Below, in pieces: positions 7,790 through 16,101 of a stretch of DNA of 31,915 nucleotides (position 1 is the stretch's first letter; the number at the start of each line of letters is the position of its first letter). The notes under the pieces are model-generated. The model was not told where the DNA came from and ran no database searches. It worked only from the letters and a program-made list of their open reading frames with translations. The DNA comes from an uncultured Planctomycetaceae bacterium (GTDB lineage Bacteria > Planctomycetota > Planctomycetia > Pirellulales > UBA1268), in contig CALAZQ010000557.1 of assembly GCA_937926325.1 (NCBI GenBank), forward strand, positions 1 through 31,915. Reading direction: 5' to 3'. The position numbers and the translations under genes are program-made.

Positions 7790-8511
7790 ACCTGACCGTT
7801 TTTGATGCTGCCGGCAAGCAGGTCGGTAGTTATGAAATCGACCCAGCCGAACTCGCGCCGAAAATTAACCGGCAACTTCTGCACGACGCCGTGGTGATGT
7901 ACCAGGCCAATCTTCGGCAGGGGACCTTCCGGACCAAGAGTCGGGCCGAGGTGGCGGGGACGACCAAAAAGATGTACCGCCAGAAAGGCACCGGCAACGC
8001 CCGGGCCGGTTCGAAGCGGAGTGGTGTGCGTCGGGGCGGCGGCCACATCTTTGCCAAGCGGCCGCGGGACTTCGGCTTCCGGATGCCCCGCAAGGCGCTG
8101 CAGTCGGCCACGCGAATGGCGTTGGCTGCTCGGTTGGCCGACGAAGAAGTGAAACTGATCGACAGCCTCAGCTTCGAGGTGCCGAAGACCAGTGCGATGG
8201 CGGCGACCCTCGCTTCCCTCGGTGTAGCAGGCCAGACCGTGCTCGTGTCGCCGGCAAAACATGACGGCAACCTCTGGAAGAGTGCTCGAAACATCGCCGG
8301 CGTGTCGGTGACCCCGGTGGCCGACCTGAACGCCCTGAGCATTCTGCAGCCCCGCACGATTGTGATGACCACGGCCGCCATCGACGCCTTCCGGGAGGAG
8401 GCAAAGCAGCGGCAGTCGGGTAGCCGCACCCGAGCGGCCCGCAAGCAGGGGGGCCGGTCGGCTGCCCGCAGCCGGGCCGCCCAAACAGCCGCCCCAGCAG
8501 GAGAAGCCTGA
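7786..8511 (+). CDS. rplD: 50S ribosomal protein L4
   Basis: L4 lines the peptide exit tunnel; in E. coli it also represses its own operon. The 241-residue protein has the N-terminal globular start NLTVFDAAGK, the extended tunnel loop (TKSRAEVAGTTKKMYRQKGTGNARAGS, in parts), GGG near 85 and the C-terminal Rossmann-like half with VLVSPAK. The last ~35 residues are basic, Ala-rich and beyond the usual end, so the protein is longer than the E. coli form (201). Its ATG overlaps the rplC stop in ATGA and is preceded by a G-rich ribosome binding site inside rplC. rplW follows after 3 nt. Confidence 0.96.
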   Translation: MNLTVFDAAGKQVGSYEIDPAELAPKINRQLLHDAVVMYQANLRQGTFRTKSRAEVAGTTKKMYRQKGTGNARAGSKRSGVRRGGGHIFAKRPRDFGFRMPRKALQSATRMALAARLADEEVKLIDSLSFEVPKTSAMAATLASLGVAGQTVLVSPAKHDGNLWKSARNIAGVSVTPVADLNALSILQPRTIVMTTAAIDAFREEAKQRQSGSRTRAARKQGGRSAARSRAAQTAAPAGEA

Positions 8512-8514
8512 TCA

Positions 8515-8835
8515 ATGTCTGTCCCAGTTCCGCCACCACCGCAACTTAATCCCAACCTCGCTCCGCATCAGGTGATCGTTCGTCCCCTGGTGACCGAGAA
8601 GGGTATGCATCGTGCCAACCGGAATAATGCCTATGCATTCGAGGTGGTTCGGGCCGCCACCAAAGCTGACATTCGCCGGGCGGTGGAAGAGTTGTTTCAG
8701 GTGAGAGTGAGCAAGGTGGCCGTTCAAAATCGGCTGGGCAAGGTTCGCCGCAGCCGGATGAGGCGGGGCAGCACGAAGCCCTGGAAGAAGGCGGTGGTCA
8801 CCCTGAACTCCGAGGACAAGATCACGTTGTTCTAG
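8515..8835 (+). CDS. rplW: 50S ribosomal protein L23
   Basis: L23 sits at the tunnel exit and docks trigger factor and SRP. The 106-residue protein has an N-terminal proline-rich stretch (PVPPPPQ), then IVRPLVTEKG, the YAFEV strand, the KADIRRAVEELF helix and KVAVQNRLGK, with KKAVVTL near the end. Length is normal (about 100), apart from the proline-rich head of about 15 residues. The ATG lies 3 nt after the rplD stop, so coupling is likely. Confidence 0.96.
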   Translation: MSVPVPPPPQLNPNLAPHQVIVRPLVTEKGMHRANRNNAYAFEVVRAATKADIRRAVEELFQVRVSKVAVQNRLGKVRRSRMRRGSTKPWKKAVVTLNSEDKITLF

Positions 8836-8839
8836 TCGG

Positions 8840-8858
8840 CGGCAGACGATAACTGCCG
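8840..8858 (+). promoter_or_regulatory. Intergenic stem-loop, rplW-rplB
   Basis: CGGCAG at 8840-8845 pairs perfectly with CTGCCG at 8853-8858 around a 7-nt loop, just after the rplW stop. There is no U-tract. It belongs to the recurring series of inverted repeats in this cluster. Confidence 0.3.
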
Positions 8859-8918
8859 GCTTCAATCCCGGGCCGAGACGCTCGCGACCATTCAAACGAC
8901 GCAGAGAAAGACAGTTTC

Positions 8919-9776
8919 ATGGGCATCCGCATCTACAAACCGACCAGCGCCGGCCGCCGCACGGCGAGCGTTTCAGACTTCGCGGAACTGACGCCGGCCG
9001 CCGAAGTGCCGAAGCAGTTGCGGGTGCGGAAGAAAAAGACCGGCGGCCGCAACAACCAGGGAAAGATCACGGCTCGGCACCGGGGTGGTGGCCACATGCG
9101 GCACTACCGCTTGATCGACTTTCGGCGGAACAAGGACGGCGTGCCCGGCAAGGTCCACTCAATCCAGTACGATCCCAACCGCACCTGCAGGATTGCGCTC
9201 ATCCACTATGCAGATGGTGAGAAGCGGTTCATTCTCGCCCCTGACGGCCTCGCCGCCGGCCGCACGGTTGTGAGTGGCCCGACGGCTCCGCCAGAGGTTG
9301 GCAACTGCCTGCCGCTGTCGGCGATTCCGTTGAGCACGACCATTCACAACATCGAGATGCAGCCGGGTCGCGGTGGCCGCCTCTGCCGGTCGGCGGGCAC
9401 CTCGGCCACGTTGATGGCCCGTGAGGCGGGCTGGGCTCAGATCACGTTGCCGTCGGGTGAAATTCGCCGGGTGCCGGCTGCCTGCCGGGCGACGATCGGG
9501 GCGATCGGCAATTCAGAACACATGAATGTTCGGCTTGGAAAGGCCGGGCGATCACGGTGGCTGGGCCGGCGGCCGCATGTCCGCGGAACGGCGATGAACC
9601 CGATCGATCATCCTCATGGTGGTGGTGAGGGCCGCACCAAGGGCGGGCGTCATCCCGTCAGCCCCACCGGCAAGAGTGCGAAGGGCGGTGGTACCCGGAA
9701 GCCACGGAAGCCGTCGGGGGCCGCAATCATCCGGCGGCGGAAGAGCAAGCGGTATGGGCAGCTTCGACTGAAATAG
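8919..9776 (+). CDS. rplB: 50S ribosomal protein L2
   Basis: L2 is a primary 23S rRNA-binding protein at the subunit interface, needed for peptidyl-transferase activity. The 285-residue protein carries the N-terminal YKPTSAGRR, the OB-type region ([16 protein letters not shown], then LIDFRR), the SH3-like half, and the highly conserved C-terminal loop [20 protein letters not shown] at about 223-242 with the essential histidine in HPHGGG. Length is normal (E. coli 273). The ATG at 8919 is supported by the conserved N-terminus, with only a weak purine-rich site upstream. An 83-nt gap precedes it and an 84-nt gap follows. Confidence 0.97.
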   Translation: MGIRIYKPTSAGRRTASVSDFAELTPAAEVPKQLRVRKKKTGGRNNQGKITARHRGGGHMRHYRLIDFRRNKDGVPGKVHSIQYDPNRTCRIALIHYADGEKRFILAPDGLAAGRTVVSGPTAPPEVGNCLPLSAIPLSTTIHNIEMQPGRGGRLCRSAGTSATLMAREAGWAQITLPSGEIRRVPAACRATIGAIGNSEHMNVRLGKAGRSRWLGRRPHVRGTAMNPIDHPHGGGEGRTKGGRHPVSPTGKSAKGGGTRKPRKPSGAAIIRRRKSKRYGQLRLK

Positions 9777-9860
9777 GAGCGAGACACGGGAAACCGGCCC
9801 AGGTGGATCTCGGCGTTGGTAGCGGAATTAAAGAAGAACTAGGCAAGAAAAAGGTTTGGT

Positions 9861-10127
9861 ATGGGACGCAGTTCGAAAAAGGGGCCATTTGTTGACCCCC
9901 GGCTGTACGAGAAGGTTGAGAAGCAGCTTTCCGGCGGTGATCGTGAGCCGATCAAGACGTGGTCCCGAGCTTGCACGATTGTGCCGGAGTTCATCGGGCT
10001 GACTTTTATGGTTCACAACGGGAAGCAGCATCTCAAGGTTTTTGTGACCGAGGACATGGTGGGCCACAAACTGGGTGAATTCTCGCCGAGCCGGACCTTC
10101 CGCGGTCACGGCGGGAAGGGAAAGTGA
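9861..10127 (+). CDS. rpsS: 30S ribosomal protein S19
   Basis: S19 lies in the 30S head and contacts S13 and the A-site finger. The 88-residue protein starts [12 protein letters not shown], has [16 protein letters not shown] and [29 protein letters not shown] in parts, and ends FRGHGGKGK, all typical. Length matches the family (about 92). It is 13 nt ahead of rplV. No anomaly seen. Confidence 0.97.
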   Translation: MGRSSKKGPFVDPRLYEKVEKQLSGGDREPIKTWSRACTIVPEFIGLTFMVHNGKQHLKVFVTEDMVGHKLGEFSPSRTFRGHGGKGK

Positions 10128-10140
10128 GCCGAGGAAACCA

Positions 10141-10509
10141 ATGCCGTACACAGCAACGCACAAATTCGCCCGCATCAGCCCCCGCAAGGTCCGGCATCTT
10201 GCCGACTTGGTGCGCGGCAAGTTTGCCGACGAGGCCCTCGACATCCTGCGGTTTCAACCGCATCGTGGAGCTCGGATGCTCGAAAAGGTCATCAAGAGCG
10301 CCTTGGGCAACGCCGAGCATCAGCAGGCTCCGGGTGTCGACGATTTGGTGGTGGTCGATGCTCGTGTCGACGGCGGCCCGATGTTCAAGCGGTTTCAGCC
10401 GCGGGCTCGGGGCATGGCCTATGAGATCAAGAAGCGGATGTCGCACATCAAGGTGGCATTGGACAACGTGGTGACGGCTCCGGCTGAGGTCGGAGAGGCT
10501 GGCGAGTAG
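10141..10509 (+). CDS. rplV: 50S ribosomal protein L22
   Basis: L22 lines the exit tunnel next to L4 with a long beta-hairpin. The 122-residue protein begins MPYTATHKFARISPRKVR, has ADLVRGK, a SALGNAEH helix segment and the hairpin tip with FKRFQPRARGMAYEI. The frame is open upstream inside rpsS, but the ATG at 10141, preceded by GAGG at 10131-10134, gives the family N-terminus. Length is close to E. coli (110), with a short acidic tail. rpsC follows after 64 nt. Confidence 0.96.
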   Translation: MPYTATHKFARISPRKVRHLADLVRGKFADEALDILRFQPHRGARMLEKVIKSALGNAEHQQAPGVDDLVVVDARVDGGPMFKRFQPRARGMAYEIKKRMSHIKVALDNVVTAPAEVGEAGE

Positions 10510-10573
10510 GACTGCCGCGGCAAGCTGACCGACGCGGCGGGTGAATCAGGCGAGACAGAAAGAAGACAGACCA

Positions 10574-11269
10574 ATGGGCCAAAAAGTCAATCCGACCGGA
10601 TTCCGTACCGGGGTGATGGAGCCGTGGAAGAGTCGTTGGTATGCCCCCAAGAAGGAGTTTCGAGAGCTGTTGCTCGAGGACTTCAAGGTGCGGCAGTTCA
10701 TGAAAAAGAAATACCGGGCGGCGGCGATTGCGAAGGTCGAAATCGAGCGGACTCGGGACGAGGTCAAGGTCATCCTGCACTCGGCGCGGCCGGGAGTGAT
10801 CATCGGTCGCAAGGGCCAAGAGGTTGACCGGTTGCAGGACGAGCTGCAGGAACTGCTCGGCCGCCGGGTGAACCTGAAAGTCGAAGAGATTTCGCGGCCC
10901 GAGATTCAGGCCCAGTTGGTCGCCGAAGATGTCGCCGACCAACTCAGCAAGCGGGCCGCGTTCCGGCGGACGTTGAAGCGAACGATTGAGTCAACCATGG
11001 ATGCCGGCGCGAAGGGCGTCAAGATCCAACTGGCTGGGCGGCTTGGCGGGGCAGAAATGTCGCGGTGCGAGAAGAGCATCGCGGGATCGATGCCGCTGTC
11101 AACGCTGCGGGCCAAGATCGATTACGGGTTCTGCGAAGCACCCACGGCGCAGGGGCACATCGGTGTCCAGGTGTGGGTGAACCAAGGAATGTACGAGGAG
11201 AACGGCGATGCCGCTGATGCCCAAGAGGGTCAAGCACCGAAAAAGCCAAAGAGGTCGTATAAGAGGTGA
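10574..11269 (+). CDS. rpsC: 30S ribosomal protein S3
   Basis: S3 is at the mRNA entry of the 30S head and contributes to helicase activity. The 231-residue protein begins MGQKVNPTGFRTG, has the KH domain with PGVIIGRKGQEVDRL at about 74-88, and the C-terminal half with GRLGGAEMSR and the LSTLRAKIDYG motif. A purely in-frame ATG/ATT start upstream at 10541 adds unlike residues, so 10574 is used. The C-terminal ~20 residues (after GVQVWVNQG) are non-conserved and are encoded in the stretch that also encodes the start of rplP in another frame, giving a 62-nt overlap. Confidence 0.96.
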   Translation: MGQKVNPTGFRTGVMEPWKSRWYAPKKEFRELLLEDFKVRQFMKKKYRAAAIAKVEIERTRDEVKVILHSARPGVIIGRKGQEVDRLQDELQELLGRRVNLKVEEISRPEIQAQLVAEDVADQLSKRAAFRRTLKRTIESTMDAGAKGVKIQLAGRLGGAEMSRCEKSIAGSMPLSTLRAKIDYGFCEAPTAQGHIGVQVWVNQGMYEENGDAADAQEGQAPKKPKRSYKR

Positions 11270-11624
11270 GGCGACTCGTGGCAATCGGGTCATCTTCGGC
11301 GAGTTCGGGCTTCAGGCCGAGCAGCCGGGGTGGCTTCCGGCCGCCACGATTGAAGCCGGCCGAATCGCTGCGCAGCAGTATCTGCGTGGTGGCGGACGGC
11401 TGTACATCCGCGTCTTTCCGCAAAAGTCAATCACATCGATCCCGCTCGAGACCCGGATGGGCAAGGGCAAGGGCGAGCCGGACTTCTGGGCCGCGGTCAT
11501 TCGCCCCGGAACAGTGCTGTTTGAGATTGGCGGCGTGACCGAGGACGTGGCAAAGGTCTGCTTTGCCCGTCTCGCCCACAAGATGCCCGTCCGGGTGCGG
11601 ATGGTGAAGAAACGAACGATGTAG
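11208..11624 (+). CDS. rplP: 50S ribosomal protein L16
   Basis: L16 organises the A-site tRNA region of the 50S subunit. The 138-residue protein starts MPLMPKRVKHRK, has GRIRGEATRGN, FGEFGLQA, GGGRLYIRVFP, RMGKGKGEPDFW and the C-terminal RLAHKMPVR, and matches the family length (136). GAGGAG at 11195-11200, 7 nt before the ATG at 11208, lies inside the rpsC coding sequence, so the 62-nt overlap with rpsC is real and not a wrong start. rpmC begins 14 nt after the stop. Confidence 0.97.
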   Translation: MPLMPKRVKHRKSQRGRIRGEATRGNRVIFGEFGLQAEQPGWLPAATIEAGRIAAQQYLRGGGRLYIRVFPQKSITSIPLETRMGKGKGEPDFWAAVIRPGTVLFEIGGVTEDVAKVCFARLAHKMPVRVRMVKKRTM

Positions 11625-11638
11625 CAGGGAATAACGAG

Positions 11639-11887
11639 ATGACCAAGCCAGCAGAACTGCGAGAGATGAGTGACGAGCAGATTCGTCTCGTCTGGAAGGA
11701 CGCCGCGGAGTCACTCTTCCGCCTGCGGATCAAATCACAGACCGAAAAGCTCGCTGCCCCGTCCGAGATGCGGAAGCAGCGGCGGCTGATTGCCCGCTGT
11801 CAGACCATCCTTGGCGAACGGAGCCGGGCAGCGGCCGGGAGCCTGGCGGAAGCTGCTTCCTCCACGACCGCGGCCGCGTCCGCCTGA
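11639..11887 (+). CDS. rpmC: 50S ribosomal protein L29
   Basis: L29 binds beside L23 at the tunnel exit. The 82-residue protein has the family's two-helix form: AELREMSDEQIRLVWKDA, then LFRLRIKSQTEKL and RKQRRLIARCQTIL. The last ~20 residues are Ala/Ser-rich and exceed the usual 63-70. The ATG lies 14 nt after rplP. rpsQ follows after 82 nt. Confidence 0.93.
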   Translation: MTKPAELREMSDEQIRLVWKDAAESLFRLRIKSQTEKLAAPSEMRKQRRLIARCQTILGERSRAAAGSLAEAASSTTAAASA

Positions 11888-11969
11888 GCCGATCGGTCAG
11901 GCACCAAACGAGTCAACCAACCAACCCGCCAGTCAGCACAAGCGATCAACACTGTCAGGACCGAGCAAC

Positions 11970-12353
11970 ATGCCCAAACGAGTTGAAACAGGTACCGTCA
12001 CCAGCGCCGCGGCGAGCAAAACCCGCCGTGTCGAAATTCCGCGGATTATCCGCCATCCCAAGTACGGCCGGATTCTCCACAGCCGGACCGTCTGCCACGT
12101 GCATGATGAGCGGGAGGAGTCTGCGGCCGGCGACCTGGTTGAAATCATCGAGTGCCCTCCTCGCAGCCGCACCAAGCGGTGGGAACTGGTCCGGGTGGTT
12201 GCCAAGAGTACCGCGGTCGACATCAGTTCGCTCCGCTCAGGGGCCCGGGCGACCGAGATCCGCGAGGCTTCGGCTCGGGACGAGGCCGCCTCGGCCACCG
12301 GCCAAGAGGCGACGATGCCTGCCGCGGCGGCTGAACAGGAAGGGACCAACTGA
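11970..12353 (+). CDS. rpsQ: 30S ribosomal protein S17 with long C-terminal extension
   Basis: S17 is a primary 16S rRNA-binding protein with an OB fold. Residues 1-~78 match the family: [26 protein letters not shown], the CHVHDE motif, [21 protein letters not shown]. The further ~48 residues are Ala/Glu-rich and unmatched, giving 127 residues against 80-90 in most bacteria. The ATG at 11970 gives the family N-terminus; an open frame upstream to 11790 is an rpmC shadow. Its stop overlaps the rplN ATG by one base (TGATG), so the pair is coupled. Confidence 0.95.
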   Translation: MPKRVETGTVTSAAASKTRRVEIPRIIRHPKYGRILHSRTVCHVHDEREESAAGDLVEIIECPPRSRTKRWELVRVVAKSTAVDISSLRSGARATEIREASARDEAASATGQEATMPAAAAEQEGTN

Positions 12354-12721
12354 TGATCCAGATGCAGTCGCGGCTGACGGTCGCGGACAACACCGGTGCG
12401 AAAGAGGTGATGTGTTTCAAGGTGCTCGGCGGCAGCAAGAAGCGAACCGCCGGCCTTGGTGATGTCATCATCTGTAGCGTCAAAAGCGTCATCGCAGGCA
12501 GTGACGTCAAGAAGAAGGCCGTGGTCAAGGCGGTCATTGTACGGTGCAAGAATCCCACCCGGCGGCCGGATGGCAGCTATGTGCGGTTCGATTCCAACGC
12601 CTGCGTGATCGTCGACAACGATAAGAACCCCAAGGGAACCCGCATCTTTGGTGCCGTGGCCCGGGAGTTGCGGGATCGTAATTTTATGAAGATCGTCAGT
12701 CTGGCGAGTGAGGTGGTCTGA
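12353..12721 (+). CDS. rplN: 50S ribosomal protein L14
   Basis: L14 is on the 50S interface and is the docking site of silencing factor RsfS. The 122-residue length is exact for the family. Motifs seen: [19 protein letters not shown], the VLGGS segment, [16 protein letters not shown], and the end [15 protein letters not shown]. It overlaps rpsQ by one base at its start and rplX by one base at its end (both TGATG), so this is a tightly coupled trio. Confidence 0.98.
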   Translation: MIQMQSRLTVADNTGAKEVMCFKVLGGSKKRTAGLGDVIICSVKSVIAGSDVKKKAVVKAVIVRCKNPTRRPDGSYVRFDSNACVIVDNDKNPKGTRIFGAVARELRDRNFMKIVSLASEVV

Positions 12722-13077
12722 TGTTGATTCGCACGGGTGACACAGTTGAGGTACGGACGGGCAACTCCCGCGGCACGCGGGCCCGGGTGCTGTCGGTCGA
12801 CCCTCATCGGGGCAAACTGGTTGTTGAAGGTGTGAACCGGGTCTACCGGCACATCAAACGAAGCCAGAAGAACCCGCAGGGGGGGCGGCTCAGCAAAGAG
12901 ATGCCGATCGACGCATCGAATGTGCTGCTTGTCTGCTCGTCGTGTGGCAAAGCCACCCGGCTGGGCTGCAGCACGTCTGCCGACGGTGTCAAAACCAGAA
13001 CCTGCCGGGCATGTGGTGCCGACCTTGGCCAGGTTGGTCGAGTGAAGCCCGGGCGGCAGGCAGCGGCAGCGGTATAG
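12721..13077 (+). CDS. rplX: 50S ribosomal protein L24 (zinc-ribbon form)
   Basis: L24 starts 50S assembly by binding the 5' part of 23S rRNA. The 118-residue protein has a KOW-type start (IRTGDTVEVRTGNSRGT), VEGVNRVYRHIKRSQ and PIDASNVLLV. In the second half C72-x2-C75 and C95-x2-C98 make a probable zinc ribbon; the E. coli form lacks it but several phyla keep it. The ATG overlaps the rplN stop by one base. Confidence 0.96.
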   Translation: MLIRTGDTVEVRTGNSRGTRARVLSVDPHRGKLVVEGVNRVYRHIKRSQKNPQGGRLSKEMPIDASNVLLVCSSCGKATRLGCSTSADGVKTRTCRACGADLGQVGRVKPGRQAAAAV

Positions 13078-13122
13078 CAAAACAGACGAACAACCACAGC
13101 GAGTGAGTGAAGGGCCGGCCTG

Positions 13123-13743
13123 ATGGCAAAAAAAGACAAACCAACTGAAGCAGCGACTCCGGCTTCCGCGGGGACACCCCGACTGCTGGACTATTACAAC
13201 ACGACGGTGCGGCCAGCACTCGCCGAGCAGCTTGGTCGCACCAATCCGCATGCGATTCCCAAGCTCGAAAAGATCGTGGTCAACATGGGTGTTGGTATTG
13301 CGATCACCGAAAAGAAGCATCTCGAGGAGGCGATTGCCGCCCTCGGTCAGATCACCGGGCAGAAGCCGGTGGCGACCCTGTCCCGCAAAGCAGTTTCGGG
13401 CTTCAAGCTTCGGGAGAACCTGCCGATTGGCTGTAAGGTGACCCTCCGAGGCCGTCGAATGTACGAGTTCCTTGACCGGCTGATCTCGATGGCACTGCCG
13501 CGGGTTCGTGACTTCCGGGGCCTGTCGGCGTCCGCCTTCGACGGTCAGGGGAACTACAGCCTGGGGCTTTCCGAGCAGATGGTCTTTCCCGAGATCAATC
13601 CGGACAAGTTTGCCCGGCCACAGGGAATGAATATTACGCTGGTGACCACCGCCCACACCGATGACGAGGCCCGGACCCTGCTGCGGGCGCTGGGCCTGCC
13701 GATGAAGAAGACTGAGGGAGAGGGTGGTGAGGCCGCGGCGTAG
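13123..13743 (+). CDS. rplE: 50S ribosomal protein L5
   Basis: L5 binds 5S rRNA in the central protuberance. The 206-residue protein has an ~18-residue Ala/Thr-rich N-terminal extension and then the normal core: [51 protein letters not shown] and FPEINPDKF. Length exceeds the usual ~180 because of both ends. It starts 45 nt after rplX. Confidence 0.96.
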   Translation: MAKKDKPTEAATPASAGTPRLLDYYNTTVRPALAEQLGRTNPHAIPKLEKIVVNMGVGIAITEKKHLEEAIAALGQITGQKPVATLSRKAVSGFKLRENLPIGCKVTLRGRRMYEFLDRLISMALPRVRDFRGLSASAFDGQGNYSLGLSEQMVFPEINPDKFARPQGMNITLVTTAHTDDEARTLLRALGLPMKKTEGEGGEAAA

Positions 13744-13764
13744 CGGCCCGAAACCTTTTCAAAA

Positions 13765-13787
13765 CCGCCGGAAGCGAGTGCCGGCGG
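13765..13787 (+). promoter_or_regulatory. Intergenic stem-loop, rplE-rpsZ
   Basis: CCGCCGG at 13765-13771 pairs perfectly with CCGGCGG at 13781-13787 around a 9-nt loop, ending 12 nt before the S14 ATG. There is no U-tract, so a role in RNA processing or translation control is more likely than termination. Confidence 0.35.
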
Positions 13788-13799
13788 CGGATTGAAGCC

Positions 13800-13985
13800 A
13801 TGGCAAGCAAATCAAAAATCGCGGCCGCCAAGCGACCGCCGAAGTTTTCCACCCGAACCATCCGTCGGTGCATGCTGTGTGGCAGGCCGCGGGCGGTTTA
13901 CCGCAAGTTCGGGACCTGTCGCATCTGTTTCCGGAAGCTGGCCGATCAGGGCTGCATTCCGGGTGTCCGCAAGGCCAGCTGGTAG
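13800..13985 (+). CDS. rpsZ: 30S ribosomal protein S14, zinc-binding type Z
   Basis: S14 completes the 30S head. The 61-residue length and four cysteines C24-x2-C27 and C40-x2-C43 identify the short zinc-containing form rather than the ~100-residue zinc-free form. The end PGVRKASW is typical. rpsH follows 12 nt later. The gene is often also named rpsN. Confidence 0.97.
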   Translation: MASKSKIAAAKRPPKFSTRTIRRCMLCGRPRAVYRKFGTCRICFRKLADQGCIPGVRKASW

Positions 13986-13997
13986 GAACGAAATCAT

Positions 13998-14393
13998 ATG
14001 ATGACCGACCCGATTGCCGACATGCTCACCCGCATTCGGAATGCCGTCCGCGTCGAGAAGCCTGTTGTCGAGGTTCCCTTTTCCAAAGTGAAGCGTGGCC
14101 TGGCAGAGGTGCTCAAGAAAGAGGGCTTTATCTGGGATTGGCGGGAAGTTGAGGCCAGCCCTGTCCCGCTCTTGCAACTCGAACTGAAGTACGGCCCCAA
14201 TGGCGAGCGGCTGATCCGCCACATCAAGCGAATCAGTTCGCCAGGCCGACGGGTCTACAGCCGGTCGGCCCTGCTCCGGCCCGTGCTGGGCGGGCTGGGG
14301 ATCTCCATCCTCTCTACCTCGGGTGGCGTCGTGAGCGACCGCGAGGCCCGCCAGCGGAAACTCGGCGGTGAAGTGCTGTGCGAGCTTTGGTAG
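13998..14393 (+). CDS. rpsH: 30S ribosomal protein S8
   Basis: S8 binds 16S rRNA helix 21; in E. coli it represses the spc operon through a mimic near rplE. The 131-residue length matches. Motifs seen: DPIADMLTRIRNA, VPFSKVKRGLAEVLKKEGFI, RISSPGRRVY, and the end GLGISILSTSGGVVSDREAR plus GGEVLCELW. Two ATGs stand in tandem at 13998 and 14001; either may be used. AGGA about 10 nt upstream is the likely ribosome binding site. Confidence 0.97.
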   Translation: MMTDPIADMLTRIRNAVRVEKPVVEVPFSKVKRGLAEVLKKEGFIWDWREVEASPVPLLQLELKYGPNGERLIRHIKRISSPGRRVYSRSALLRPVLGGLGISILSTSGGVVSDREARQRKLGGEVLCELW

Positions 14394-14486
14394 GAAGGCT
14401 TCTCAGTAGGCAACTTCAGACGTTTTTTCACCAACACACGTCCCACGAACAACTAACGGTCGGATCAGCGAAAGAGGGTTTTCCCC

Positions 14487-15032
14487 ATGTCTCGTATCGG
14501 TAAGGCACCTGTTGCGGTTCCCCAGGGTGTCAAGGTGAAAATTGAAAACCGGCTGGTGGCCATCGAGGGTCCGCTGGGCAGGCTTGAGCATAGGTATCAC
14601 CCCACCGTACAGGTGGAGTTTGATGAACCTGCCGCCAGCCTGCGTGTTTTGCGGCATGATGAGAGTCGGCTGGCCCGCTCGGTCCACGGTCTGACGCGGG
14701 CACTGGTGAACAACATGGTGGAGGGGGTTACCAAGGGCTACGAAAAGCGGTTGGAAATCGTCGGTGTCGGGTATCTGGCGGCCCTGCAGAAGAACGTGCT
14801 GCAACTGCGAGTGGGGTTTGCCAACGAGCTGCACGTGCCGGTGCCTGAGGGGTTGACCGTCACCTGCCCGGACCAGACCCACATCAGCATCAAGGGCATC
14901 GACAAGCAACTGGTCGGCCAGTTTGCCGCAGAGGTGCGGGCCTTGCGGAAGCCAGAGCCCTACAAGGGCAAGGGCATTCGTTATGAGAACGAACAGGTTC
15001 GGCGGAAGGCTGGCAAGGCCGTCACCAAGTAA
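14487..15032 (+). CDS. rplF: 50S ribosomal protein L6
   Basis: L6 lies at the base of the L7/L12 stalk by the sarcin-ricin loop. The 181-residue length is normal. It starts MSRIGKAPV, has [33 protein letters not shown] in parts, and the C-terminal [25 protein letters not shown] at 14474-14477 is 9 nt before the ATG. A 93-nt gap without evident structure precedes it. Confidence 0.97.
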   Translation: MSRIGKAPVAVPQGVKVKIENRLVAIEGPLGRLEHRYHPTVQVEFDEPAASLRVLRHDESRLARSVHGLTRALVNNMVEGVTKGYEKRLEIVGVGYLAALQKNVLQLRVGFANELHVPVPEGLTVTCPDQTHISIKGIDKQLVGQFAAEVRALRKPEPYKGKGIRYENEQVRRKAGKAVTK

Positions 15033-15055
15033 TCGGCAGAGAAACAACAGATCGG

Positions 15056-15074
15056 GGCCGCCGGGCTGGCGGCC
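15056..15074 (+). promoter_or_regulatory. Intergenic stem-loop, rplF-rplR
   Basis: GGCCGCC at 15056-15062 pairs perfectly with GGCGGCC at 15068-15074 around a 5-nt loop. It ends just before the GGGAGAG ribosome binding site of rplR at 15081, so it could affect ribosome access or protect an RNA end. No U-tract follows. Confidence 0.35.
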
Positions 15075-15094
15075 GCAACAGGGAGAGTCAAACC

Positions 15095-15463
15095 ATGGAT
15101 CACGCCCGGTCAATCCGCCGCCAGCGGGTCAGGCGTCAGCATCGCGTCCGCAAACCGTTGCGGGGTACCGCCGCGCGACCCCGGCTGTCGGTGCGGCGGA
15201 CGTTGAAGCACATTTACGCTCAGATCATCGACGATGCAGCAGGCCGGACGCTGGCAGCAGCATCGACCGTCGAGTCGCAGTTGAAGGCTGAGTTGGCGTC
15301 GGGTGGCAACAAAGATGCCGCGACCGCTATCGGCAAGGCGGTCGCTGAACGAGCGAAGGAGGCCGGTGTGTCACAGGTCTGTTTTGACCGTGGCCCCTGC
15401 CGCTACCACGGCCGGGTGGCGGCGCTTGCTGAAGCCGCCCGCGAGGCCGGTTTGGAATTCTGA
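15095..15463 (+). CDS. rplR: 50S ribosomal protein L18
   Basis: L18 binds 5S rRNA with L5. The 122-residue protein begins with a basic head ([13 protein letters not shown]), then [20 protein letters not shown], a [19 protein letters not shown] helix and the C-terminal [20 protein letters not shown] plus GLEF, all typical. Length is normal. It is 29 nt ahead of rpsE. Confidence 0.97.
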   Translation: MDHARSIRRQRVRRQHRVRKPLRGTAARPRLSVRRTLKHIYAQIIDDAAGRTLAAASTVESQLKAELASGGNKDAATAIGKAVAERAKEAGVSQVCFDRGPCRYHGRVAALAEAAREAGLEF

Positions 15464-15492
15464 GGCACCGCAAACCAATCGGGAGAGAGCTT

Positions 15493-16002
15493 GTGGCGAC
15501 GAACGCAGCATCGGGACGAGAATCGAGAGCAGGTGGCGAGTTCACCGAAAAAGTGGTGAAGGTTCGCCGTTGCGCCACCGTGGTGAAAGGTGGACGACGA
15601 TTTAGCTTTGCCGGCCTCGTGGTCGTGGGGAACGGGAAGGGAAAGGTTGGCTGTGGCTACGGCAAGGCCAATGAGGTACCGCCGGCGGTGGAAAAGGCGA
15701 TCAAGGACGGGATGAAAAATCTGGTCGAGGTTCCGGTCGTCTCCGGAACCATTCCGCACCGGGTCGAGGGCTGGAGCGGCACCTCGAAAGTGATTCTGCT
15801 GCCGGCAAGTCCGGGAACAGGAATCATCGCCGGTGCTGCGGTGCGAGCAGTCTGTGAGTCGGCGGGCATCCAGGACGTGCTGACGAAGGCCCATGGATCG
15901 GTCAATCCGGTGAACCTCGTCAAGGCGACCATTGAAGGGCTCAAGCAGCTGCGGACGCTCGAGGATGTCGAGCGGTTGCGAGGCGTGAGCCTGGCGGAAT
16001 AG
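15493..16002 (+). CDS. rpsE: 30S ribosomal protein S5
   Basis: S5 acts in decoding accuracy and mRNA unwinding. The 169-residue protein uses the GTG at 15493, with GGGAGAG at 15481-15487. Core motifs: [21 protein letters not shown] in parts, [43 protein letters not shown] and the C-terminal [15 protein letters not shown]. Length is normal (E. coli 167). rpmD (L30), which usually follows, is absent; rplO is next after 99 nt. Confidence 0.97.
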   Translation: MATNAASGRESRAGGEFTEKVVKVRRCATVVKGGRRFSFAGLVVVGNGKGKVGCGYGKANEVPPAVEKAIKDGMKNLVEVPVVSGTIPHRVEGWSGTSKVILLPASPGTGIIAGAAVRAVCESAGIQDVLTKAHGSVNPVNLVKATIEGLKQLRTLEDVERLRGVSLAE

Positions 16003-16027
16003 AGGTTGACGCAAAACTGAAGCGGTG

Positions 16028-16050
16028 AGCGGGTGCCGGCTGTCCCCGCT
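16028..16050 (+). promoter_or_regulatory. Intergenic stem-loop, rpsE-rplO
   Basis: AGCGGG at 16028-16033 pairs perfectly with CCCGCT at 16045-16050 around an 11-nt loop. It sits where rpmD would normally be coded. No U-tract follows. Confidence 0.25.
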
Positions 16051-16101
16051 GCCGCCGGAACAAACCTGACAGCGTGGATAGCGGTAGAAAGCTCGATCGC
16101 C

